Both the position numbers and the translations under genes were made by a program. A stretch of DNA of 64,000 nucleotides, from assembly GCF_021491355.1 (NCBI RefSeq), contig NZ_JAKENF010000006.1:1-64000 (forward strand), read 5' to 3'. The notes beneath the pieces are model-generated. The model ran no database searches and was not told where the DNA came from. It was given only the letters and a program-made list of their open reading frames with translations. Positions 9,352 to 17,455 of the stretch are shown piece by piece; positions within the stretch are counted from its first letter, which is position 1; every line of letters begins with the position of its first letter. This DNA comes from Alitabrizicola rongguiensis (GTDB lineage: Bacteria > Pseudomonadota > Alphaproteobacteria > Rhodobacterales > Rhodobacteraceae).

Positions 9352-9951
9352 ATGGGTTCCTGGAACGACTTCAACGACGCCCAGTCCAACACCAACCTCA
9401 TCCCCAAGGGCACGCTGGCCAAGGTCCGCCTGACGATCCGTCCCGGCGGTTTCGACGATCCCTCGCAGGGCTGGACCGGGGGCTATGCCACCCGCGGCTC
9501 GACTGGCGCCGTGTACCTGAACGGCGAGTTCACCGTGACCGAGGGGCAGTATGCCCGGCGCAAGATCTTCACGCTGATCGGCCTCTACAGCCCGAAGGGA
9601 CCGGACTGGGCCAACATGGGCCGCAGCATGATCCGCGGCATGCTGAACTCGGCGCGCGGGATTTCCGACAAGGACCAGTCCCCGCAGGCGCAGGCGGCGC
9701 GGCGGATCAACGGGCTCGGGGATCTGGACGGGATCGAGTTCCTGGCCCGGATCGACGTCGGCACCGATGCCACCGGCGACGACAAGAACGAAATCCGCAG
9801 CGCTGTGACGCCGGACCATCGGGATTACGCCCAGCACATGGGGCTCGCCGCACCGCCCGGCTACCACCTGCCCGCGCAACCCGCGCCGCAGCAGCCGGTT
9901 CAGGCGCAACCTGCGTCGCCGGTGCCCGGTCGTCCCTCCTGGGCGCAGTGA
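9352..9951 (+). CDS. SSB-like phage DNA-binding protein
   Basis: The 199-aa protein opens with a beta-rich domain (KGTLAKVRLTIRPGG, GAVYLNGEFTVTEG) suggestive of an OB fold, then has a Pro/Gln/Ala-rich disordered tail from about residue 165. The layout resembles single-stranded DNA-binding proteins and the DUF669-type partners of phage annealing ATPases. It directly follows the Sak4-like ATPase and precedes the helicase. SSB function is inferred from architecture and neighbours. Confidence 0.65.
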   Translation: MGSWNDFNDAQSNTNLIPKGTLAKVRLTIRPGGFDDPSQGWTGGYATRGSTGAVYLNGEFTVTEGQYARRKIFTLIGLYSPKGPDWANMGRSMIRGMLNSARGISDKDQSPQAQAARRINGLGDLDGIEFLARIDVGTDATGDDKNEIRSAVTPDHRDYAQHMGLAAPPGYHLPAQPAPQQPVQAQPASPVPGRPSWAQ

Positions 9952-9962
9952 GGGCCTGATCC

Positions 9963-11654
9963 ATGCGCCTTCGCCCCCGACAGAGCCTCTTCGTGGAGCG
10001 CAGCCTCGCTGCGCTCTGCGATCAAGGCAACACCCTCAGCATCGCCTCGACGGGCTTCGGCAAGACCATCGCCCTGTCGGCGGTTGTCGCCAAATCCCTC
10101 GAGGGCAGTGATGCCAAGGCCTGCATCCTCGCGCATCGCGACGAACTGACCGCACAGAACCGGGCGAAGTTCAGCCGGGTCGCGCCTGACATCACCACCT
10201 CCGTTGTCGATGCCGAGGCCAAGAGCTGGGCAGGGCGGGCGACCTTCGCCATGGTGCCGACCCTCTCGCGGCCCTCCAATCTGGCGGCGATGCCTGCGCT
10301 CGACCTTCTGGTCATCGACGAGGCGCATCACGCGGTGGCCTACAGCTATCGCCGGATCATCGACCATGTCCGGGGCGCCAATCCTGCCTGCCGGATCTTC
10401 GGCGTCACCGCCACGCCTAACCGGGGCGACCGCAAGGGTCTGCGCGAGATCTTCGACAATGTCGGCGACCAGGTGCGGCTGGGCGAGCTGATCGCCTCGG
10501 GCCACCTTGTCCCACCCCGCACCTTCGTCATCGACGTCGGTGTGCAGGAACAACTGCGTGCCGTGCGCAAGAGCGCTGCCGACTACGACATGACCGAGGT
10601 CGCGCAGATCATGAACCGCGCGCCGGTGACGGATGAGGTCGTGCGGCACTGGCAGGAAAAGGCGAGCGAGCGGCCGACCGTGGTGTTCTGTTCCACCGTC
10701 GCCCATGCCGAAAACGTCGCTGCCGCCTTCAACGACGCTGGGGTTTCGGCGGCCGTCATTCATGGCGATCTTGATGCCGGCATGCGTCGCCGAATCCTCG
10801 CCGCCTATGCCTCGGGCGAAATTCGCGTCATCGTCAACGTGGCCGTGCTGACCGAGGGCTGGGACCATCCGCCCACCTCCTGCGTCGTGCTGCTGCGGCC
10901 GAGTTCCTACAAGTCGACCATGATCCAGATGGTCGGGCGTGGACTGCGCACGGTGGATCCCGAGGAACACCCCGGTGTCGTGAAGACCGACTGCATCGTG
11001 CTGGATTTCGGCACGTCGAGCCTGATCCACGGCACGCTGGAACAGGATGTCGATCTGGACGGCAAGACCGAGTCCGGCGACGCGCCGACGAAAACCTGCC
11101 CGGCCTGTGAGGCGGAAATCCCGCTGGCCGCCATGGAATGTCCGCTCTGCGGCGAGGTGTTCGCGCGCGACGTCGAGGAACCCGGCGAAGGCCAGGATGT
11201 CATCCCGCTTTCGGGTTTCATCATGTCCGAGATCGACCTTCTGAAGCGGTCAAGCTTCGCATGGGTCGATCTCTTCGGCGATGATGCCGCGCTGATGGCC
11301 AACGGCTTCAATGCCTGGGGCGGGATCTTCTTTCTCGACGGTCGCTGGCACGCGGTGGGTGGCGCGAAGGGCCGCGCGCCCCGGCTGCTGGGCGTGGGAG
11401 AGCGGACAGTCTGCCTCGCGCAGGCTGATGACTGGCTGAACGAATACGAGACCGACGAGAGCGCCTTCAAATCGAAGAGCTGGCTGAAGCAGGCCGCGAC
11501 GGAAAAGCAGCTGCAGTATCTGCCGACCGAGTTCCGACAGGACTATGGCCTGACCCGCTATCGCGCCTCGGCGCTGATGACCTTCGGATTCAACAAGCGC
11601 GAAATCCGCCAGCTCGTCGGCCGTGCCAGCCCGGACATCGGGAGGGCGGCGTGA
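9963..11654 (+). CDS. DEAD/DEAH-box SF2 helicase with zinc ribbon
   Basis: The 563-aa helicase has Walker A STGFGKT near residue 30, the DEAH box VIDEAHH near 120, motif III TATPNRGD, and the C-terminal helicase motifs LTEGWDHP and MVGRGLR. Around residue 380 a zinc ribbon (CPAC...CPLC) follows, then about 160 residues of unknown fold. It unwinds DNA or RNA, here most likely during phage replication or recombination. Its stop overlaps the GTG start of the next gene. Confidence 0.9.
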   Translation: MRLRPRQSLFVERSLAALCDQGNTLSIASTGFGKTIALSAVVAKSLEGSDAKACILAHRDELTAQNRAKFSRVAPDITTSVVDAEAKSWAGRATFAMVPTLSRPSNLAAMPALDLLVIDEAHHAVAYSYRRIIDHVRGANPACRIFGVTATPNRGDRKGLREIFDNVGDQVRLGELIASGHLVPPRTFVIDVGVQEQLRAVRKSAADYDMTEVAQIMNRAPVTDEVVRHWQEKASERPTVVFCSTVAHAENVAAAFNDAGVSAAVIHGDLDAGMRRRILAAYASGEIRVIVNVAVLTEGWDHPPTSCVVLLRPSSYKSTMIQMVGRGLRTVDPEEHPGVVKTDCIVLDFGTSSLIHGTLEQDVDLDGKTESGDAPTKTCPACEAEIPLAAMECPLCGEVFARDVEEPGEGQDVIPLSGFIMSEIDLLKRSSFAWVDLFGDDAALMANGFNAWGGIFFLDGRWHAVGGAKGRAPRLLGVGERTVCLAQADDWLNEYETDESAFKSKSWLKQAATEKQLQYLPTEFRQDYGLTRYRASALMTFGFNKREIRQLVGRASPDIGRAA

Positions 11655-12055
11655 ACCATGTCGCGCATAGTGCGCCCCCGCGCGAACCGGCGCGCCATGG
11701 GCACCCGCGTCTGCAACCTTGCGCCGTCTGCCTGCGTCCCGCGCAAGGCTTCGGCTTCTTCAACCCCGCCAAACCACGCCCCCGCAAGCATCGCTGGTTC
11801 TGCTCGATGCCCTGCCAGGCATGGTTCGCGGCCCGCCATCGCAAAGGACTGACCATGCAGGGAATGACCGAGGAAGAGCGCGCAGCGATCGCGCTGGTGA
11901 TGAAGCGTCTGGGCCAGACGATGGACCGGATCGGCTGGGACAAGCGGCTTCGCGATCTCACGGCGGCCGACGTCACGGCGCTGATCGAAGAGGTGCTGGA
12001 AGGCTACGGCGCCGAGATGTCGCGCATCGCCGCCACGGCGGAGGTGCCGTTCTGA
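11651..12055 (+). CDS. Small zinc-finger phage protein
   Basis: The 134-aa protein has CAVC near residue 24 and a later FCSMPCQ, which together could bind one zinc. The C-terminal half is helical (ERAAIALVMKRLGQTMD, ADVTALIEEVL). It resembles small DUF6511-type phage proteins, but the family call is tentative. It overlaps both neighbours by start-stop coupling, between a helicase and a nuclease. Confidence 0.65.
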   Translation: MNHVAHSAPPREPARHGHPRLQPCAVCLRPAQGFGFFNPAKPRPRKHRWFCSMPCQAWFAARHRKGLTMQGMTEEERAAIALVMKRLGQTMDRIGWDKRLRDLTAADVTALIEEVLEGYGAEMSRIAATAEVPF

Positions 12056-12822
12056 TGCTGGACTACAATCACCGCCCCGGCATCGCCGAACGCGTCAACG
12101 CCGCCATCGATGCCGCGTTGGTCGCCGAGCGCAAGGCCACGCCGCCTCGGATCTATCTCGGCGCATCCCGGCTGGGGCATGACTGCGAACGGGCCCTGCA
12201 GTTCGAGTTTGCGGGCGCGCCCAAGGACGACGGTGCGGACTTCGGCGGTCAGACGTTGCGGATCTTCGAGATCGGCCATCAGCTCGAGGATCTGGCCATC
12301 CGCTGGCTGCGCGCGGCCGGGCTCGACCTCTACACCCGCAAGGGCAACCGCCCTGATGGCGAGCAGTTCGGCTTTTCCGTCGCGGGCGGGCGCATCCGAG
12401 GCCACGTCGACGGGATCATCGCCGCAGCACCAGCGCCGCTTGGCATCGGCACTCCCACGCTCTGGGAATGCAAGACTATGAACGCCAAGAACTGGCGCGC
12501 CTGCGTCAAGGACGGGGTCGCCCTCGCCAAGCCGGTCTATGCCGCGCAGATGGCGCTCTACCAGGCCTACATGGAAGGGACGGTCCCCGGCATCTCGGCC
12601 AATCCGGCGCTGTTCACCGCGATCAACAAGGACACCGCCGAACTGCACCACGAGCTTGTGCCCTTCGACGCAGGGCTCGCGCAGCGCATGTCCGACCGGG
12701 GCGTCCGGATCCTGCAGGCGACCGATGCGGGTGAGCTTTTGCCTCGCATCGCCACCAATCGTGACTTCTTTGAATGCCGCTTCTGCCCATGGGCCGCGCG
12801 CTGCTGGGGGCTGCCCAAATGA
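12055..12822 (+). CDS. PD-(D/E)XK nuclease with Fe-S cysteines, Cas4-like
   Basis: The 255-aa nuclease has the core motifs GHVDGII and LWECKTMNAKNW, giving the D...ExK active site. An early Cys (DCERALQF, about residue 43) and a C-terminal trio (ECRFCPWAARCW) match the four-cysteine Fe-S cluster of Cas4/AddB-like exonucleases. Such phage exonucleases resect DNA ends for annealing proteins, consistent with the Sak4-like and SSB-like genes upstream. ATG at 12055 shares an A with the previous TGA. Confidence 0.85.
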   Translation: MLDYNHRPGIAERVNAAIDAALVAERKATPPRIYLGASRLGHDCERALQFEFAGAPKDDGADFGGQTLRIFEIGHQLEDLAIRWLRAAGLDLYTRKGNRPDGEQFGFSVAGGRIRGHVDGIIAAAPAPLGIGTPTLWECKTMNAKNWRACVKDGVALAKPVYAAQMALYQAYMEGTVPGISANPALFTAINKDTAELHHELVPFDAGLAQRMSDRGVRILQATDAGELLPRIATNRDFFECRFCPWAARCWGLPK

Positions 12823-15134
12823 GCGACGACAAGATCATCCACTTCAGCCCGTGGCAGGATTTCAACGACGCCACGACGGCCGAAGATCCGTTTGGCGTGG
12901 AGCCGGACCCGGTCCAGATCGCGACGTTCCTCGATGTCGTGTTCGGCTGGTGCGAGGGCCAGATCCCGGTCCGAGGCTTTGTCGATATGGGGCAGGGCAA
13001 GGAGGGCCGGCCGCACAACGTCTGGATGGACGCTGACGCCACGGCACCGGGCAAGCTCGCCACATTCGCCAACTGGGCCTGGCGCGAAGGGGCCGCCGTC
13101 TCTGTGATCCCCGGCACGGTCGCCGGGGCAGGACAGGCCAAAGCCGCCGAAGTGCTGCAAATGCAGGCACTGGTCGTCGATCTCGATGCGGGCGATATCC
13201 CCGCCAAGCTCGCCCATCTGCTGCGCCATCTGGGTCAACCCACGCTGATCATCGAGAGCGGCGGGCGGACGCCCGAAGGTGCCAGCAAGCTCCATGTCTG
13301 GTGGAAGATGACCGAACCCGCCGAGGGGGCGGCGCTGGCCAGTCTTTGCCGCCTGCGGGGCGAGATTGCCCTGAAGGTCGGCGGTGACACGCATTTCCGG
13401 TCTGCGCACCAGCCGATCAGGGTGGCGGGCACTGTCTATCACAAGCATGGCAACCAGCGCCTGGTGCAAATCCGCGAGCACCATTCCGTCGAGGTCGATC
13501 TCGACGAGTTCGCAGAGCGCGTGGCCGAAATGCCGCCCTTGCCGGGGGCCGGGATGGTCGCCAGCGGAAGTGTCACCCCGGACAAGCCCCGCCTCGACGA
13601 TGTCTTGGTGACCCCTGTGCGCGAGGGTGGGCAGGACGACTGGTCCCGTTTTGAGGGGGCATCGGCCGCGATCGGGCATTTCATCCGTTTGGTTCACGAA
13701 GGCCGGATGTCGAAGGACGAAGGCTGGGAGGCGATCTGCGGCTACAACGCCGCCATGTTGCGGCCCTCCTGGCCGATCGAGCGCCTGCAGCGCGAGTCCG
13801 AGCGGCTCTGGGATCTGCACGTCCAGAAAAACGGCCCGCCGCTGGTCCGCCTCGACAGCGCAGCCCCCGCGCCGAGCGAGATGCCCACCTTCACACTCGG
13901 CGCGCTGCTGGACGATACCAGCCCGATGCCCGAGGACATCATCGCGCCCCGTGTGCTGACGCCGGGTGGCTTGTTGGTGCTGGGCGGTGCGCCGAAGGTC
14001 GGCAAGAGCGATCTGACCATCAGCTGGCTCGTGCACATGGCCGCCGGTCAGCCCTTTCTCGGCTTCACCCCGCCACGCCCGCTGCGGGTGTTCTATCTGC
14101 AAGCCGAGATCCAGTATCACTACCTGCGCGAGCGGTTGGGCCAGATCGCGCTGCCCGCCAGGGTTCTGGATGCCGCACGCGACACCTTCGTGGCAACGCC
14201 GAAGCTGAAGCTGCTGCTCGATACCGAGGGCAGCGTGCGCGTAGCGCGCGCCATCCAGGCGGCGTTTCCGGATGCGGGCCCGGACATCATCTGCATCGAC
14301 CCGATCCGCAACCTCTTCGATGGTGGGCCGGCCAATTCACATGGGGGTAGTGGCGGCGAAAACGACAACACCGCAATGATGTTCTTCCTCAAGGACCGGG
14401 TCGAGGTGCTGCGGGATTACATCAACCCCGCCTGCGGGGTGATCCTGGTCCATCACACGCGAAAACTGTCGAAGCAGCAGCTGAAGGATGATCCGTTCCT
14501 CGCCCTGTCCGGGGCCAGCGCGCTCAGGGGCTTCTACACCTCCGGCCTGATCCTGCACCGGCCGGATGAGGACGCCCCGGAGCGAAAGCTCGAGATCGAG
14601 CTCCGAAATGGTCCCGCGCTGCCCTCGAAGCTGATCGACAAGGTTGGCGGCCAATGGGTCGAGATCAACCCGATGAACGAGCGCCTGGTCCGCGCCGAGG
14701 TTGGCGCGAAATACGATGCAGAGCGCGTCCGCAAGCAGGAGGTGATCCTGTCCATCCTGCTCGAGGAAGCGGCCGAGGGACGGCTCTATACCGTCAACCA
14801 GTTCGCCGAGGTCTTCGAGAACAAGGGTGGTCTGGGCGGCAAGGACGCCATCCGCGACCGGATCGCCGTGCAGGCCACCAAGGGTGGCATCAAGTTTGTC
14901 CGCAACGCGGCCCCCTATGGCCTCGGGCCCTCACGCTCGCGTTTCGGATACCTCTGCGTCGAGGGAATGGTCATGCCCGTGGGGCACGGCGAGGAGGTCG
15001 ATCCGGAGACCGGCGAAGTCAGCCCCGCACGCGTTGCGGTGCTGCCCACCCATTACAAGTCGCCCCAGACCGGCGCGCTCCTCGAGGTCGAAAACCCGCA
15101 TGTCTGGGTCTATCCGGAGGGGGAACGGCCATGA
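12819..15134 (+). CDS. Primase-like domain fused to RepA-type AAA ATPase
   Basis: The 771-aa replication protein has an N-terminal half with primase-type signatures (ALVVDLDAGD, LHVWWKM, DTHFRSAHQPIRVAGT). The C-terminal half is a RecA-fold AAA_25 ATPase with Walker A GGAPKVGKSDL near residue 390, Walker B IICIDPI and VILVHHTRK. This arrangement combines priming and replicative helicase activity in one chain. ATGA coupling to the nuclease fixes the start at 12819. The repeat cluster that follows (15252-15408) may be its origin. Confidence 0.85.
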   Translation: MSDDKIIHFSPWQDFNDATTAEDPFGVEPDPVQIATFLDVVFGWCEGQIPVRGFVDMGQGKEGRPHNVWMDADATAPGKLATFANWAWREGAAVSVIPGTVAGAGQAKAAEVLQMQALVVDLDAGDIPAKLAHLLRHLGQPTLIIESGGRTPEGASKLHVWWKMTEPAEGAALASLCRLRGEIALKVGGDTHFRSAHQPIRVAGTVYHKHGNQRLVQIREHHSVEVDLDEFAERVAEMPPLPGAGMVASGSVTPDKPRLDDVLVTPVREGGQDDWSRFEGASAAIGHFIRLVHEGRMSKDEGWEAICGYNAAMLRPSWPIERLQRESERLWDLHVQKNGPPLVRLDSAAPAPSEMPTFTLGALLDDTSPMPEDIIAPRVLTPGGLLVLGGAPKVGKSDLTISWLVHMAAGQPFLGFTPPRPLRVFYLQAEIQYHYLRERLGQIALPARVLDAARDTFVATPKLKLLLDTEGSVRVARAIQAAFPDAGPDIICIDPIRNLFDGGPANSHGGSGGENDNTAMMFFLKDRVEVLRDYINPACGVILVHHTRKLSKQQLKDDPFLALSGASALRGFYTSGLILHRPDEDAPERKLEIELRNGPALPSKLIDKVGGQWVEINPMNERLVRAEVGAKYDAERVRKQEVILSILLEEAAEGRLYTVNQFAEVFENKGGLGGKDAIRDRIAVQATKGGIKFVRNAAPYGLGPSRSRFGYLCVEGMVMPVGHGEEVDPETGEVSPARVAVLPTHYKSPQTGALLEVENPHVWVYPEGERP

Positions 15135-15613
15135 TCGCCCCCGACAACTGCTTTGCGCGGCACTGCGCAGAGACCAGTTTGAACCAGATTGGCCACACTG
15201 CCGAGACTGCCTCGTCATCCTTACGCGGGACCACGCAGGGTCCAGTTGTGACCAGTTTCGGCCCGCTTCCGAAACTGCCCCTGCAGGATTGCGCGGATGC
15301 CGCAGCGGCTACGCTGCAACCAGTTTCGGCAGGATCGACCGAAACCCACCTCCCGAAACTGGAATTCCTGTTTCCTGTCAGTGTCTTGAGACGGTTTTCA
15401 AGTTTCGGGGGTGAAACCACCCCCTACGGGGGTGGGGGAGAACGCCGCAGGCGGGTTCTCCCTCGCCCACCCCCAGGGGTTTCGCGCGCGTGGCCTGTCG
15501 AGTGCCGGATCACCCGATCCGGCAACGGCAGCCCAGACCTTCCGCAACATTCACCCGATGTCGCCTTCCACCGAGCAGCCAACCAGAAGAGGAGCCCCCC
15601 ATGGCTGACCTGA
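15131..15613 (+). CDS. Possible 160-aa protein across the repeat region
   Basis: An open frame begins with ATG overlapping the primase TGA, the coupling used throughout this operon, and ends 13 bases into the resolvase gene. The product is low in complexity, Pro/Arg-rich towards the end and unlike any known protein. The DNA is full of inverted CCAGTTTCGG repeats. It may be an origin or control region read by chance as coding. Confidence 0.25.
   Translation: MIAPDNCFARHCAETSLNQIGHTAETASSSLRGTTQGPVVTSFGPLPKLPLQDCADAAAATLQPVSAGSTETHLPKLEFLFPVSVLRRFSSFGGETTPYGGGGERRRRVLPRPPPGVSRAWPVECRITRSGNGSPDLPQHSPDVAFHRAANQKRSPPWLT
15252..15408. repeat. Cluster of CCAGTTTCGG repeats in both orientations
   Basis: CCAGTTTCGG occurs at 15252-15261 and 15320-15329, and inverted CCGAAACTG(G) at 15269-15277 and 15353-15362. 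Partial copies are at 15339-15345 and 15401-15408. The first pair forms a 9-bp stem with a 7-base loop and the second pair is a perfect 10-bp inverted repeat. Position right after the primase-ATPase gene suggests replication iterons or an operator. Confidence 0.6.
15417..15435. repeat. Perfect hairpin CCACCCCC/GGGGGTGG
   Basis: Eight-base arms flank a TAC loop. No T run follows, so it is not a standard intrinsic terminator. It sits at the right edge of the CCAGTTTCGG cluster and may be part of the same control or origin region. Confidence 0.5.
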
Positions 15614-16137
15614 CACCCGCCACCCGACCCCATGTGGCCATCCCCGATCTTCCGGCCTCCGTCCGGTCCGGCCGCACCCTGTTGGCCCTTGATCTCGGCA
15701 CCACGACAGGATGGGCGCTGCACGGTCTTGATGGGCTGATCATCAGTGGCACGGTCTCATTCCGTCCCGGTCGCTTCGATGGCGGTGGCATGCGCTATCT
15801 GCGGTTCACCAACTGGCTCGCAGAGCTGGACCGTCTGTCTGGGCCCATCGCATCCATCTGGTTCGAAGAAGTCCGTCGCCACGCGGCTACCGATGCCGCC
15901 CATGTCTATGGCGGGCTGATGGCCACGCTGACCGCATGGGCGGAACTGCGCGGCGTGCCCTACGAGGGTGTCCCGGTCGGCACGATCAAGCGCCACGCCA
16001 CCGGCAAGGGCAACGCCGACAAGGCGGCGATGATTGCCGCCGCCCGGGCGCGGGGGTTCAGTCCCGCCGATGACAACGAGGCTGATGCCATCGCGATCCT
16101 GTTCTGGGCGCTCGAGACCAAGGGGGGCCTGCAATGA
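15601..16137 (+). CDS. RuvC-like Holliday junction resolvase
   Basis: The 178-aa RNase H-fold nuclease has acidic residues in LALDLGTTTGWAL (near residue 30), IWFEEVRRH (near 83) and DDNEADAIAIL near the C-terminus, the spacing of RuvC-type resolvases. It would resolve branched phage DNA before packaging. The ATG at 15601 follows an AGAGGAG ribosome site, so the longer upstream frame is not used. Confidence 0.85.
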   Translation: MADLTPATRPHVAIPDLPASVRSGRTLLALDLGTTTGWALHGLDGLIISGTVSFRPGRFDGGGMRYLRFTNWLAELDRLSGPIASIWFEEVRRHAATDAAHVYGGLMATLTAWAELRGVPYEGVPVGTIKRHATGKGNADKAAMIAAARARGFSPADDNEADAIAILFWALETKGGLQ

Positions 16138-16340
16138 CTGGGATGCGTTTTGCACCGAAAGGCTATGGCGGTCGCCGTCGGAACCCCGATGAGGTCAAAC
16201 GCGATGGCTGGCACGAACAGCGCGTGTTGGCCGTCGCCCTCGACGATCACCGCCTGACCTGGCCCGAACGGGAACTGGTGCGCCAGCTTGGCGAAAAACT
16301 CTATGGCCCGGCCACCAGCGGGCGGGAGGTGCAGCGATGA
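16134..16340 (+). CDS. Small basic phage protein
   Basis: The 68-aa protein is rich in Arg and Lys and has no recognised domain. It is coupled to both neighbours by ATGA overlaps, which is good evidence that it is translated. Basic charge suggests nucleic-acid or protein binding. Confidence 0.6.
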   Translation: MTGMRFAPKGYGGRRRNPDEVKRDGWHEQRVLAVALDDHRLTWPERELVRQLGEKLYGPATSGREVQR

Positions 16341-16765
16341 CCGTCTGGACCCCAGCGCTGGTCGAAGAACGGCTGGCCGAAGCCGCTTTCGTCCTGAAGC
16401 GTCTGCCCGAGCCCCGCAGGCAGGGCTACTTCAGCACCTGGCCTGCAGTCCTGCACAGCTTTGCCGACAAGGTCGGGCAGGAGCCGAAGCCCATGCGCGT
16501 GCTGCCCTCGCCGCAGGCGATCAGCCGGATGGAGGAAACGCTGACCTGGACTGCCTGCCTCGAGCCGATGGACGGCCGCATCGTCTGGATGAAAGCCCAT
16601 GGCGAGCGGTGGAAGGAGATCTGCTGGTCCGCAGGGCTGCACCGGTCAGCCGCGCATCAGCACTGGCAATTCGGCCTCGCGGTGATCGCGCTCACCCTCA
16701 ACAAGCGGCGGTTCAACCGCAACCTGTCGAAGCAGCGCGTGATCGAACTGGCCAGTGGCGCGTAA
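16337..16765 (+). CDS. Phage protein with possible HTH (DUF6362-like)
   Basis: The 142-aa protein resembles the DUF6362 group found in early regions of alphaproteobacterial phages; the family name is from memory and tentative. The C-terminal half (RWKEICWSAGLHRSAAHQHW) looks like a helix-turn-helix. It is the last gene of the early operon, before an inverted repeat that may terminate transcription. A switch to late expression is a possible role. Confidence 0.6.
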   Translation: MTVWTPALVEERLAEAAFVLKRLPEPRRQGYFSTWPAVLHSFADKVGQEPKPMRVLPSPQAISRMEETLTWTACLEPMDGRIVWMKAHGERWKEICWSAGLHRSAAHQHWQFGLAVIALTLNKRRFNRNLSKQRVIELASGA

Positions 16766-16781
16766 CCCCTCGTGCCAGATA

Positions 16782-16806
16782 GAAAATTGTCCGCCGGACA
16801 GTTTTC
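16782..16806. terminator. Long inverted repeat, probable terminator of the early operon
   Basis: Arms GAAAA-T-TGTCC and GGACA-G-TTTTC surround a GCC centre, with one mismatch. It begins 17 bases after the early operon stop, and its right arm ends in TTTT. The symmetry would also suit a dimeric regulator. Confidence 0.5.
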
Positions 16807-16926
16807 GAAGGGACAGAAAGCCCTTTCCCGGGCTAGAAAGTTGATATGCTCGGGAGAGGAGCGCGCGGGGCAGGGGTGGCATCGAATGCGACACAAAAGA
16901 GATGGTCGCAAATGCTGACCGACCTC

Positions 16927-17073
16927 TCAGACCTCGCTTGATCGACGACGCTTCACATCGTCCCATATGTGCGCTCCAGTATCGTACAACTCGCGCAGCG
17001 CCCGCGGCCCTTGAGAGATCGCGATCGCGTAGAGCCCGAGACGGATTACAATCGGGACGATAATTGCAGGCAT
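16927..17073 (-). CDS. 48-aa hydrophobic small protein
   Basis: The reading frame starts MPAIIVPIVIRLGLYAIAIS, a membrane-like N-terminal helix, and continues into an acidic/basic tail ending KRRRSSEV. GGAG lies 7 bases upstream of the ATG at 17073. It runs against the surrounding genes in a gap of 690 bp. It is not recognised, but the start site and amphipathic layout favour a real small membrane-associated protein. Confidence 0.5.
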   Translation of the reverse strand: MPAIIVPIVIRLGLYAIAISQGPRALRELYDTGAHIWDDVKRRRSSEV

Positions 17074-17455
17074 TCGACATCTCCACGCATAAACAAGATA
17101 GCTGGTAGATTTGCATCGTCATCAGTTTTTCAACTCCTCGTCGGCACCTTATTTTCTTGTCGGAGCGAGATCACCTTCCCGTCCGCCAATCCTTGGAGCA
17201 ATGTCGGGTCTTTGGTTCCTTCCCGGCGATATTCGTATGCTGGCGGGCGAAGCGCGGCACATCGCCAGCGATAGGGCCGGATTTTTGGGAAGCCACCCAA
17301 AAGCCAGCGTCGCTTGAACCCGCCTGAAACACCGCAAAATCAAACCCTTGAAGCTAGACACCCCCGGTGGCCGTTGGACCCCGCACGGAGTCCAGTCTGG
17401 ACCCCGGAGTCCGGAAGCCAGGGGTTTCCACCCTGATCCGAGGAATGACCCGCAG
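17074..17455. other. Gap before the ParB-methylase gene
   Basis: No convincing gene is seen. One 68-aa plus-strand frame (17111-17317) lacks a ribosome site and a recognisable sequence. Base composition is slightly more AT-rich at the left. The promoter of the methylase block is expected here. Confidence 0.4.

Noticed and set aside
12567-14120. Minus-strand open frame of 517 codons opposite the primase-ATPase
   Set aside because: It is the antisense of a well-supported gene in high-GC DNA, has a His/Asp/Gly-rich composition with no motifs, and no ribosome site.
17111-17317. 68-codon plus-strand frame before the ParB-methylase gene
   Set aside because: No ribosome site, no homology signal and composition unlike neighbouring genes.
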